Part shown: in pieces, positions 47,001-58,851 of the stretch
Layout: each line of letters opens with the position of its first letter
Position numbering within the stretch: position 1 is the stretch's first letter
Assembly: GCF_029784155.1 (NCBI RefSeq)
Contig: NC_073691.1
Location: 24,813,011 to 24,877,010 of the forward strand
Direction of reading: 5' to 3'
DNA from: Uranotaenia lowii
Lineage: Eukaryota > Arthropoda > Insecta > Diptera > Culicidae
Length of the DNA: 64,000 nucleotides
The notes under the pieces: model-generated
Databases searched by the model: none
The model's input: the letters and a program-made list of their open reading frames with translations, nothing else
Told to the model about the DNA's origin: nothing
Made by a program: the position numbers and the translations under genes

Positions 47001-49587
47001 CTACTGACAGTTTTCCGTGGAAGAAGTTTTGAGATCTCAAAAAGATTTTTTCAAAAAGTAGCAACCCAAAACCTCAAGTTTATTATTACAACTCAACAAC
47101 AGAACGGAAAATTCAAGTCAAATTTTTGAAACCTTAAATCAACAGCATAATACTCTTGTTTGTCTATCGGTAAGTCTACATTCGGGCGTTTATTTCAGCC
47201 TTCCTGATTTTTGCAGAAGTTTTGCTTCGGTTTGAATCGAAAAAGATAATTACCAAACAAATTCAGTACAATTCTGTTCCCAGTGAGCAAGATTACCAAT
47301 GTTAAAATTTTCCGTAGGAAATTTCAACATTGCACTCCTAAAACCATCAACCAAGTGAATCTAAATGTTTAAATTAAGTAGGCACTTCTCTTTAGAAACT
47401 TTCTGGAAAAAACTTGTTTAAAAAATTTCCCAAACTGACTGCAACGCATTAATTTATGCGTCAATATTGCCTTTTCTAGGATAGCGTTAATAAAGGTCTA
47501 AATTTTGAATTCTGTTTGTGGTTTCAAAACTTGAATATTTAACTTCTGATCTGAGTTTTCGGATTCGAATCTGACACTATATTTTTGTACAAATAGAGAA
47601 TATGACTCAAGTTTCAAAATTATTGTTAGACTATCGTTAACGGGATTTTTCCCCCTGGAAGTGTGTTAAGGAAAAACTAAACAAATTGATAATTTGCTTA
47701 CACATTTTAAGCGTCAAAATTTCCTTTCCAGTTTAAAGATAGAATCATTTTGAATATGTAACTTCAACGGGTTCTTTTGATTTAATTTCGATTTGAGATT
47801 TTATTAAGAATTTGATTTTTTCATCCTCAATATAGACTTTGAATCGTCACATTTTGAATTCTTATTTAAAACGTGAATGAAAGGAATTCGTAAATTTTGC
47901 AACCAGTATTCTTAATCTTGAATTTGACCTTTTCATACTTTGACAAATTTCTAGAAAATTTAAGAATATAAAAAATAATGAAATGATTTCATAGACAAAA
48001 CAAGGGTGATTTGGTCTGAAATAAGAAAAACAAAAAGATACTCAATAGAAATGTTTGTCCTAAAATTTCCTCTAATCTCTTTTCAAACACAATATTTTGA
48101 TTTACTGATCCTTTTTAAAAGTACTAACATAAACTCAATTTTCTTCTCAATCACAGTTTCAAATTTCAAACTTTCATTTTATCCTATCGGATGAGACAGA
48201 ATCTGAAATTTTATTAAGTAACAATTCTAAAATATAATATAACAAAAAATTCTCAAGACTGTTTTTGAAATTTCCAATTTGTAACATCTTAGTGTGGACT
48301 CAAAATCGGTACTCTAACCTCGAAATTTCAACCTGGAGTTGCATCTTAGTTTTTAGGATTTTCATCCTCTCAGGTGATTTATCCCGGAATTGCATCTTGA
48401 TCTAAATTTAAATCCAAATCGTGAAATTTAAAAATCTGAATAAAAAATTTATGCAGCATATTAGGTAGTACTAGATTAAGAATATACATTTTATTCTCGT
48501 AGAATTGTTTACTCTTAATGCATAATGTGAGTTCAAAATTGACCCCTTGATTTTATTCTGAATCCGGCAGAAGTATTTTGAAACTAAATCGTAAATCTGT
48601 ATTGGGGATCGAAATCTCAAATGGAATTTTGATCTAATTTTCTCTATTCTCCATTTCTGAGTTGCGAGTGTTATTGTTGAATCTGATTCCAAGTTCTACA
48701 CTTCCAGAAGAAAGTGGAAAACTGAATGATAAAGGCTAAATTGTGTATCTATACGACTTCTTTTTGACTTCACTTTATTTAAAAAAAAAGTTTTGAGGCC
48801 CAATATGTTGATCCTATTTTGACCTTTGCATTAAGCTTCTAAACGTTTTCTTGATTTGTTTGAAATGACCTCCTTGTATTCTCAAGTCTTATCTGTTAAT
48901 GAGTCAGAATTTTGAATAAAAAAAGTTTGTTTGACTTATGTCAAATTTAATGTTCAACTATTGTGAGTTCAAGTCAGGATTTAAGAATATACCTGAATTC
49001 TGAATCTCAGTTCCAAATTTACATTTTGAGTAGATTTGAATTTCAGTAGCTTTTATAAAATTATATTTTGTTAAAAATATTATTTTTTTTTCACTTTATA
49101 ACCAATACCTAAATCTAAACTGTTATCTGGATTTTAATCTTTAAAAACAAATTTATTACTGAACCCTATGAATGTGTAAAGAATGATCTTCGATCAGATT
49201 CTGTAATCATTTCTCATAGTTGAACTTTTGAAGGTCAAATATTAAATTTTGAATGTAGGTTAGATGACACGACTTTTTAAAAGGTTATGCACTGCAGGCT
49301 ACAATTGATCCAAAGCCTTTTATAAGGTCCCATGCCAAATTTTGGGACAGATCGGACAACGGGAAGGGGTCGCTCAACGAGCCTGAAGATTGTATGAGAT
49401 TTAAAGACATTAAGACATTTTTGTTCGGGAGGAACATGAAATGCATGCCATTTCGTCAAATAATGGCCGATTAAGGCCATTTCTAATTCGAAAGATTTTG
49501 AAATCTAATGCAACAACAAAAACTTGAATTGTAGGAACAATATTTGATACATATTTCTAATTGTATTTGTGTTATTGTATCCTCTTA
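44035..49587. other. AT-rich DNA without recognised genes; possible minus-strand 3' UTR
   Basis: No frame here looks like protein. From about 44950 to 46740 the plus strand is rich in TTTGTTTG and T-runs, which on the minus strand reads as AAACAAAC, a composition common in long insect 3' UTRs. The nearest upstream minus-strand stop is that of the RhoGAP gene at 50606, but a UTR of over 4 kb would be needed, so the link is speculative. The rest (46.7-49.5 kb) is plain AT-rich sequence. Confidence 0.3.
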
Positions 49588-49972
49588 AGCCTGGTTTACA
49601 CTTCCCGTGAAAATGAACGTAAAAAAACTTATTTTGTCATTAACTCAACAACGCGACTAAACTATAGATTTTATAACATAATGGAATCGATGAGGAAAGG
49701 TTGAAAGATAAAAATCTAACTAGTTTTGTTGTTAAAACCTCCTAGCACTGTTTTTATTCCGATTCCCCCAATATTCATCGTGAAATTTTCATCATGGCGG
49801 TGAGCCGGAATAAAAACAGTTCTTGGAGGTTTTAAACAACAAGACACGTTGGATTTTCATTTATCGTCCATTCCATCAAGTCACGAAATCTAGTTTAGTC
49901 ACACTGTTGAGTTATTGATGGAATAAGATTTATCAAGTTCATTTTCACGAGATGTGTAAATGGGTCTTTACC
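49588..49972. mobile_element. Foldback MITE, ~385 bp
   Basis: The left half (from CCTGGTTTACACTTCCCG) is the imperfect reverse complement of the right half (ending CGAGATGTGTAAATGGGTC). Shared blocks include GTGAAAATGAAC, ATTAACTCAACA/TGTTGAGTTATT, GTTTTTATTCCG/CGGAATAAAAAC. Related words occur near 36530-36650 inside the LARD-like element. No coding capacity. Confidence 0.7.
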
Positions 49973-50605
49973 CGGAAACTGTATGATTTGGCTACTTTAG
50001 TCTTGAATCAGAATTGTCGATGTTTTTCATAAATATTTTGTCCAATCTTGTTGATTTATTGAGATTCAATAATAAATTTAATTCGTTTTTGAAACGCCTT
50101 GTTTGTTTTTGAACTCCGTAAACATGATTTATTATCTTTCTTTGGGGGGTCAACTCGAAGGTTTGGCACCTGAATATTTTTCCTCCTGTGATTGGTAGTT
50201 TTCCTACTTCTAAATGGTGCATCTTTCAATGTTTTTTTCACATTTGAACAAAAGAAAAAACCTCCAAAATCGCTCACTACATTTATTATAAGATTGAAAA
50301 GGAAAGAACAAAAAAAAACGCATCCAAAACCAAAGAATTGGATTTGTTAACTCTAAGGATAGATATTACATATACATTCTGAAATAACAGGTTCTTAATT
50401 TTGAGTTTGACAAACAATACTAAGAAGCGCTTAATCTCTAGTTAGAACTCTAGACTTTTATGTACCTTCTTCCCTGACGGTGTGGTACACAAACACTTAA
50501 ATCCAAATAACAAAAGTATTATTCTTTCTCTCATCCGAAAAAGAAGTCTAACGCGTCCACATTATTTGCCAATTCCCCATTCGGTGTGATAGAATTGTTA
50601 CGTTT

Positions 50606-53600
50606 TTAACAGCCATCCTTTTTATCGTCTGCATTGGTAGCAGCAGCACTTCCGGGAGTCCCCGTCGATGCATTCTGCATCAACCGACACTGACCCCCCG
50701 CGGTATGCTGAACCACTTTTCCCGCGTTCGAACAGTAATCGTGCGTTCCCCCGACGGTGTGCCGTCTCCGGATGGATCGATTTCCGAGCTGCCTCCGCTG
50801 CCGTCCACCACCTCCCACATTACTCGACTGTTGTTGTTGTTGTTGTTGATTGTTCGCCGTCGGAGTCAGGATAATCTGTGGACCCTGACCACCCGCCGAT
50901 GATGAGATCATTCCTGGTCCCGGTCCCAAGCTGGAACCGTGATGACCACCGGCGCAGCACATTGTCCCTGCACCTACTAGAACCGTTTGGCTGACGTCGT
51001 GAATTTGCCGCCTCCGGTTGATGTTTTTGTCCGTCTTTTCGTCCTTGGTCATCAGCAGCCGGGATCGGACCATGGCCACGTTACCGGTGCTGCTGTTGTT
51101 GTTGGTCAAATTTTGACTCTGATTGTGGCCACTGTGCAGATTGTTCTGGCAGCTGCTATTGTTGTTATTGTTGTTGTTGCAGCATTGGCCAGTTGCTGCT
51201 ACATGAGCCACACAACAACACTCCACCAAGTTCTTGTGGTTTTTGTAATTTAGCGAAAGGGACCGATTGAGGTTGAACTTCCGCTCCAAATTGTTCGCCT
51301 TCCGTTCCAGATTGGTCAATATCCGATTCATCTTTTTCAGCACCTCGGTATCGATCCTATAGGTGGAGGTCAACTTTTCCCGAGGGTTGCTCGTCGTCGA
51401 AGTGTCCGTATCGTCCGAGCTGACCGAAATGTTGTTCACCTTGTCCTCCTCCTCCAGGTCCAGATCGTTGATGAGGGTTACGCAGCTATCGTTGGTGGAA
51501 TTCGTTCCGGTCGTCGTCGTCCCAGTTCCTCCGCTATCGATCGACTTCTGCGATTGGGCCGATTTCACCGAATCGTCCTGCTGGGTACTTCCACTGGTGT
51601 TGTTGTTGTTCACCAAGTTGTTATTGCTGCCGGAGTCCGGTGAGGACTTTTTGAAAGGTCCTACAAAAAGGAATGAAACTGTTTGAAAAAATTCTTCTCT
51701 TAAGAAATTTAAACTAGAAAAAATCAAACCTCCACCACTAGCTCCGCTGTTTTGCCGCAGAGGTTTCGACCGAGTCGGGATCAACGGACGTTCCGGGGAT
51801 TCGTCGGCATAGGGAATGTTTTCGCCCAGTGTTAGAGGCCTCGAATGGTGCATCGATCTACGGGTTGGAGTTGAACTTCGTAGCGTTATGCCACCATTAT
51901 TGCTGCTGTAGCAACTGCTGCTGTTGTCCCCATCGCTTTCCAGCGTCGTTGTGTCCACCAGGTCCCGGTCGGAGTCGATCGAGGAATTTCGGATCGAACG
52001 TAGCTTGTGATCCAGGGCGATGGTGACCACGTTTAGGGACATCGAACCTGTTAAGAGGGAAGAGATGATGTTAGTACATGATGGATAAACTTGTCGGAAT
52101 GGGTTTAGTAACGGCAAACTTAATTCGGCGTTAGCGTTACTGAGTATAGCTGTGGAAACACGTTGCAAAACCATGCTCGAAACACGATTTAGTCAGTCCG
52201 AGGTAGATAGATGATGTTTTAGATTACACATGGTCGAACAACAAACAGCATGTAGTGAATGAAGCTTGATTTTTTCAGGATCGAAAGATAAATTCGGGAG
52301 ATCTGAGATTTTTTAAAACGCGACAAGTTTTTAGATATTAGTTGCAGTATGGAAGATATTGGGTCTCATATGATTTTTTTTATTCAGAAGCAACGCGAGC
52401 AGTTTAAAGTTTGTTTCACATAGAGTCTGGTTGCATCTTTTCATTTACTGCAGCGCCCCTAGTTGTCACATCGCGGATCTATTGACAGTGTTTTGATCCG
52501 GATGGCTTGTTTACTTAGTGGTGAAAATTTCATCAAGATTGAAGCAGTCAGTTCAAAAGTTATCGACGATGGAACGCGAAAGGCGAGAGAAAATTCTGCA
52601 CACTCACGTAGAGAAACCGACGTGGTCAGGGGTAAGATCGCGAAATTCCAGAAATATCCAAAATCGACTGTAAATTCGGTGCTGCAACGTTACCGGGAGA
52701 CCCTTACGGTGGATCGAGCAAAACAAATCAGGCGTAAAAGTGGAACATATGACCTGAAGCTGCGAGCGAAGGTAATCCGATCAGTTCACAATAATCCTGG
52801 AATCTCCTTGCGTGATTTTGCGAAAAAGTTCAAGACGAACCACAGTACAGCTCGACGAATTTGTTTGCGAGAAGGCATGCTGTCGTATCTTGCAAGCAAA
52901 CACCCCAACAGGACGCTGAAACAAAACCTGGTTGCCAAAACCAGAGCAAGGAAATTGTACGAGAAAGTGTTGACCAAGTACAACGGATGCATTTTGATGG
53001 ACGACGAAACTTACGTCAAAATGGATTTTGGACAAATACTCGGTAACAAATTTTACCTTGCGAAGCGTAAAGAGAATGTTGCGGGTAGATTCAAATTTGT
53101 TTTCGCAAAAATTTGCTCGTAAGTTGATGATTTGGCAAGGGATCTGTAGTCCTGGGAAGAAGACTAAGATTTTCATCACTGGGGACACAATGAATGGAAA
53201 TGTTTACAAAGAAGAATGTCTCCAGAAGAGGGTTTTGCCATTCATTCGGTCCCACAAAGATCCGGTGAAGTTCTGGCCGTACCTGGCAAGCTGCCACTAC
53301 AGCCAGGATGTCGTTGAGTGGTATAAGGAGAACAAGATCGATTTTGTTAAAAAAAGTATCAATCCACCAAACTGTCCGGATTTTCGTCCCATCGAGAAAT
53401 ATTGGGCAATAGTTAAACGTAAACTGAAGAAATGTGGCAGAACCATGAAAAAACCCGCTCAAATGGAAAAGTGGTGGAACAAGATGGCGAATGAGGTTAC
53501 CAACAGTACTCTGCAGAAAATGATGGGTGGTATCACAAAAAAAGTTCGAAAATTCATCGGAAAATCTGACGAATGATTTTTATGTATTTTTTCCCTTTAA

Positions 53601-56600
53601 GTGCAATAAAAACCCTACAAAATGACATTTTTACTATTGTTGTACGTTATTTCTTTGCGGAGAAATGATCTATTTAATCCCACCAGATTCTATGTGAAAC
53701 AGACTTTAAACTTAATCTGGACTGAATCAAAGCAATCGGAAGATTCCCTTCAATTCAACCACGGTAAAAGAAAAGTTCAGAAACCGGTATTTTGATAGCA
53801 ACTTACTATCTTCTTCAGTGAGCATTTTTGAAAATGCTCACTGAAGAAGATAGTAAATTACTATACCAGTATTTAGCATAATAGCAAAACATGGTTTGCC
53901 GATTACCCACCACTAGAATATGGTATATACTGAGCTAAGATCGACCTATGGTAAGTATATTATGAACAAAACGCAAAAAAACGGACCGGTGAGAATACGG
54001 CAACTTTCTTATGTGTGCCTCCTACCGAGGGTTCGAAAATCATTCTGCATTCTAACACAGCCTCGGCTCGCAATTGATAGTGAAGAAAAATGAAGTGCTT
54101 AAAGAAGTTTTCAATAAATAAAAAAAAATTATAAAAAAAAATGGGGTTATTTTTTTATTCATTGAAATTCCCTTATAAAAAAAACCCCAAGGTTTCGACC
54201 ACTCGGTTTTAATTAATCTACTCGAACATAACCATAAATAACTTTCGAAATGAAGTTTTAATACTACTTCCAACAGTGGCGAAAACAAAAGCAGGTTAGG
54301 TCGAGAGGTTAACGAGTTTGCACTACAACCTAGAGGGCAACGGATCAATTCCCAAAGCGTAAATAGCTTCTTTGCAATAAATTATGATTTAGTAAACATT
54401 GAAGTCAACGAGATATATCGTGATAGACCGGCAACCTAGCAGTCTGTCATCTGATTGTCAGAGCAATCTGTCAATCGGAATTTTTTTCGGCACGTAGTAG
54501 TTTCTTGACATTCTCTTAGAAGCTGAATAGCGTTCTCTACAGTCACCAAATGAACTTGAAAGTAGCTTTAAGAACTTAAATTTTGGGCTGATTAGCATTC
54601 TCTTCAGACACAAACGAGAGCTGATTAAGCTTATATGGACCCTTTTAAAGGGAATTCTGGTTGCTTGGGTAATCCAGTTCTTTACTACTCATTTTTCATC
54701 ACATTCGCAAAAATCAGGCAAAATCAGGCATATTTTCAAAAATCAGGGAAATTCAAGGGCTTATCAGGTTGTCAGGCAGAGCCTCTAAAAATAAGGCAAT
54801 CCCTGAAAAATCAGGCACATTGGCATCTCTGACCACAAGGGCAACATCCGACCGAACATGTCCTCTTTCACGTTTTAGACGCCGAGCAGACCAGACGTGT
54901 TTCCTCCACTGTAAGTTATTAGTCCCAGCCGACAAAGGACCGACTCACACATTTAGCGATTCCTGCCAGGAGCTTGCTTAATTGCAACAACTTGATTGCA
55001 AGCAACTTGAAAGGACCAGCGAAGAAATTGATTCCTAATTTTAAAGAAAATGAAGGAATTCCCTTGCCCTTCAGGAATGCGTCAACGGGATTTACATAAT
55101 TTGCTGCGCTGTTTATTGACAAAAGCTTGAACGGTCAATTATTATGTTCGGAGTTTACTTCATTGGTGTAATGCATTTTTTCGTGAGTGTTGAAGCATCC
55201 GATTTTCGCATAGAAGAAATCCGCATTAACAGTGAATTTTCTAGATGATACTTTTGAGCATATTCGAAGAAGAATTTAGTTTAACTTTTTTTTTTGAATG
55301 GCAAAAAAGTTGAGCGGTTTGTTTGCAACCATTTTCTTTGTTTATTAATTTTCAGATTACGATGGGTTCAAATGGACAATATGTGCGCGCTCCAAATGCG
55401 GAAGACTCCCAAATGTATTTTGACGAATTGAATCCAACAATCTGGGAGTGAATAAAGCTTTGTCGAGACATCGCGTCTGACTGAGAATGGTGCAGTGGAT
55501 GTACTTTTAGCAACGCATTTTGGAGAGGTGGAAGAAGAGAAGGACAGTTGGCTCTCAGTAGGAATGATAAATTCCAACCAAAAGGACCACTGCTGTGAGA
55601 GAGAAAACGAACTGTCAGCTGGTAATTTTGGTGAACGGATGGATCGGCTAAAGCGGCTTATGCTTCAATTGGCCGACTCGCACAGATAGCCGGCAGCCAA
55701 TGAGCCGACAAAGTCGACAGAAAATGGTTGGGGTTTCCCTGAGGAAGATACACTGCAATTTCCGAGATACTCTCCTGTTAGATTGGAGGCGATTCCTGCA
55801 TTCTTGTAGGATGTCCCATCTAACGAATTTTGGGAAATCTTCCCTGTCGAACACCTCTTCAAGGACTCGTCTGGTTTATTTCGGGGTTGGCTTTTCAGGT
55901 TTACCGTTCATTGCACATGTTTTGCACGATCCGACCCGTTTTTTGGCATCGGTTGCCACCATACACTTCCCTGAGGATACTCTTCAATTTTTCTGTCCTG
56001 CGGTGCGACAGAGTTTGTCCTTTCAGGGTTTCTGGTATTACTGCGCACCATTCTTCACCATCAATCCGTTTTCTAGAGAAAGTTCTTTTGCAACAGAGCG
56101 AAACTTGTTCAGGTCAGATGCCCATGCCCCTAATTCTAACGATATGATGACTTGTTGGAGTACTGTATCCCTTCCCGTAGCTTCTTTCGTTTCGCTCTCT
56201 GTAAGAAAACTCTCTACGATTGAATTGAGGCAGGCTATTTCGCAGGGTCTCTTTACCTCATCGAATGCGACATCTTCTCCTACATAAAGTCAGGACGACG
56301 GGTCAGCGATAATCTTACGTCCTTTAACAAATTGTACTTCGTAGTTGTATGGACTATGGCGGAGTGTCCATCCCACAGCGCTGGTACTTACCAGTTCTTT
56401 TCGAGTTCTCCCGCGTACGGTTCAGAATGAACACTGTGCCTCCCGCGTCGGTTCTTAAAAATAAAATGTTTTTTGAAGAGGAAGAACGAAAACCGTTCGA
56501 TTTCAGTAGAAGTCAAGGCTTTAGATGCAAAGCTCATTACTCTTGGGGGATGACCAACTTTCTCTTGCACCAGGACCGCGCCTAGTGCGATCGGAGAGGC

Positions 56601-58818
56601 ATCTGTGTATAGAATCGTTTTATCATGTCCCGAGAAATAACCCAGGGTAGTGTTGTTGGGTTCCCGAAATACAAGTTTTAGTTGAACACGCCACCCAAAG
56701 GGGGCTTTTTAACTCAGCAAAAATGTTGATATGCGGACTTAAAAAACGCAGCCAAGCCCAGGAAACTGCGGAGTTCAGGATTTGTTGTCGGAGGACAAAA
56801 GTTTTGTATGTCTTTAATTTTCGCTTCATCTACATCAGTGGTTTTCAAAGTGGTCCCTGCCACCCCCTGGGGGCGTTGAGAGCCAACGAAGGGACGGTGA
56901 AAAAGCCCAGAACTACCATTTTTTGTTGTTTTTTTACACAAATTTTTTTGAAGTTCGTCCAGCTCATGGCCAAGAAACTTGATGCGAGTCCGCTCATATT
57001 TGCATTTGGCGCTAAAAGTGTCAGATTATTCAAGCGCAAAATCTCAAATACTCGGTAGGGGTTCGTTCTAAGTTTTTCGATAGAATCTGCAAAAATGAGC
57101 ACGTCGTCAATGTAGATTATGACATTCTTCTCATTCCCGAGGATGCGGCACATTTCCCTCTGAAATATTACAGGGGCGCAATTGACCCCGAATATTAGCC
57201 GAGTGAAACGGTACATCCCGATTTCAGTCAAAACGGTGGTCAAATCTCGGGACTCTTTACTTAGTTTCAGATGATAGATACTGTACTTTTAACGATTATA
57301 TTTACCGGATTCGACTTAAGTAGTCAAATTTTGATCCTTTGGATAATCAGCGTTCGAAAACCTCAAAAAAGGCAACGTATTCAGCCTATCACAGTGGTAG
57401 TAGATCAACTTCCTTCAAGAACCACCAAATTCCGGACGATCACCTTCGTCAAGCACCTGTGTGATCCTCTTATCAAAAGAGACGTCCTCTCAGTTTTCGG
57501 TCTCTTCTGACCTTGTTTAAATCGAATCATCCAGCCACCTTGTAACAGATGTCTGAGCCAACCATCAAAGCTGTTAAATAAAGGTCAAGCGTATTCCGGG
57601 GAACATAGATTACGCGATATCGACACTACAGAATCAAATCTGTCGATGGTTTGGCCTAGAAGAAAAAGCAGCTCTTTATCCATTTAAGGTGTGCTTCAAA
57701 CGACCCAAAGCTGGTTCCTTTGGGTCCTTATTAGCACAAGGCAATCAGCTGGAATCTATTCCTTGTCTTATCACTATATTTCATGCTAAATAGTTCCAGC
57801 TTGGGGTTTAAAGTTTCAACCCTTCAATAAACGCGATCCAAGAATAAATAGCCAAAGCAGTGTCTCTTTGCTTCAGGAGTGATTATTTCTCTTCTCTACC
57901 ACTTGCAGTCCTGTGTTTCGAAAAATTTTAAGGTTCTAAAGTTCAAACATTGAAACATTAGTAATTAATATCTTTTCTTTTTAAATGTTGAACCGATAAG
58001 AATAATTGTGGCTCATCAGCGTCTGTTGTGTATTGGCATCCGACATAAAAATTATAATTTTTTTTCGGGGATTCTCATCCGGTTGGATGATTCATCCCGT
58101 CCTAAGTATTAGTTTGGGTAGAAAATCACACATTACAAAGGAAAAGCCTTAATAAAGCGGCAGTAGACGTCAGCAACGCTATTAGCAACTCACAAAAACT
58201 TTGGAAATTCTGGTTATTTCATAGGGAAAGGTTTGGAAAGCTGGTCTGGGAAACAAACAACCGAAAACTGCACAAATTAAATTCTAAAGGTACCTCCACC
58301 TTTTCCGGGAACTAATACGAACTGTTGAACTAGTGAGTGGTAACTTCAATTCACATTAGCTCCGCCGCCAACCGGCTTCGATTGACATCAATACTTTTGC
58401 GGTTTCAATTTTTTGTTTTACATCTTCAATCTAAAGGTCTCTTCTGATTTTCTTCTCATTGAAGAAAATCGAGAGATCATCATCTAACAACTGTGAACTT
58501 GTTTGAACGTTTCTGATTTTGTTTGTTTGTATGTTTGCGTTGAAGCTAATGCTTTTAGAAGTTACGTATAATACCAAGGGTAATATTTCCGATAAACTGA
58601 AGGTGAATAAATATTGTTACTCTTTCTGGTTCTATCTTTAGATTTTTTCTTGTTTGTTCAAACTTACCATTATCGGCAAATGCACTATCGTTGGAATCCT
58701 CCTCGGACGATCGGTTTAATACTGATGAGTTGTCGTCGTTGCTCTGGGTGCTGTGGTGTCGTCCATCGACATTTCCTGTCCCTGCTGTTGCTCCCGACGC
58801 CACCGTTCCGGTGGTCAT

Positions 58819-58851
<33 letters not shown>

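Noticed and set aside
51363..51686. Plus-strand 107-codon frame
   Set aside because: Antisense shadow of the Asn/Ser-rich last exon of the RhoGAP gene.
53803..53856. MicroRNA precursor
   Set aside because: Perfect 26 bp arms with a two-base spacer leave no usable loop; this is a palindrome rather than a pre-miRNA.
54295..54360. tRNA-like words (GGTCGAGAGGTTAACGAG, GGATCAATTCCC)
   Set aside because: The B-box match is poor, the acceptor stem does not pair, and no terminator follows; at most an old tRNA-derived SINE.
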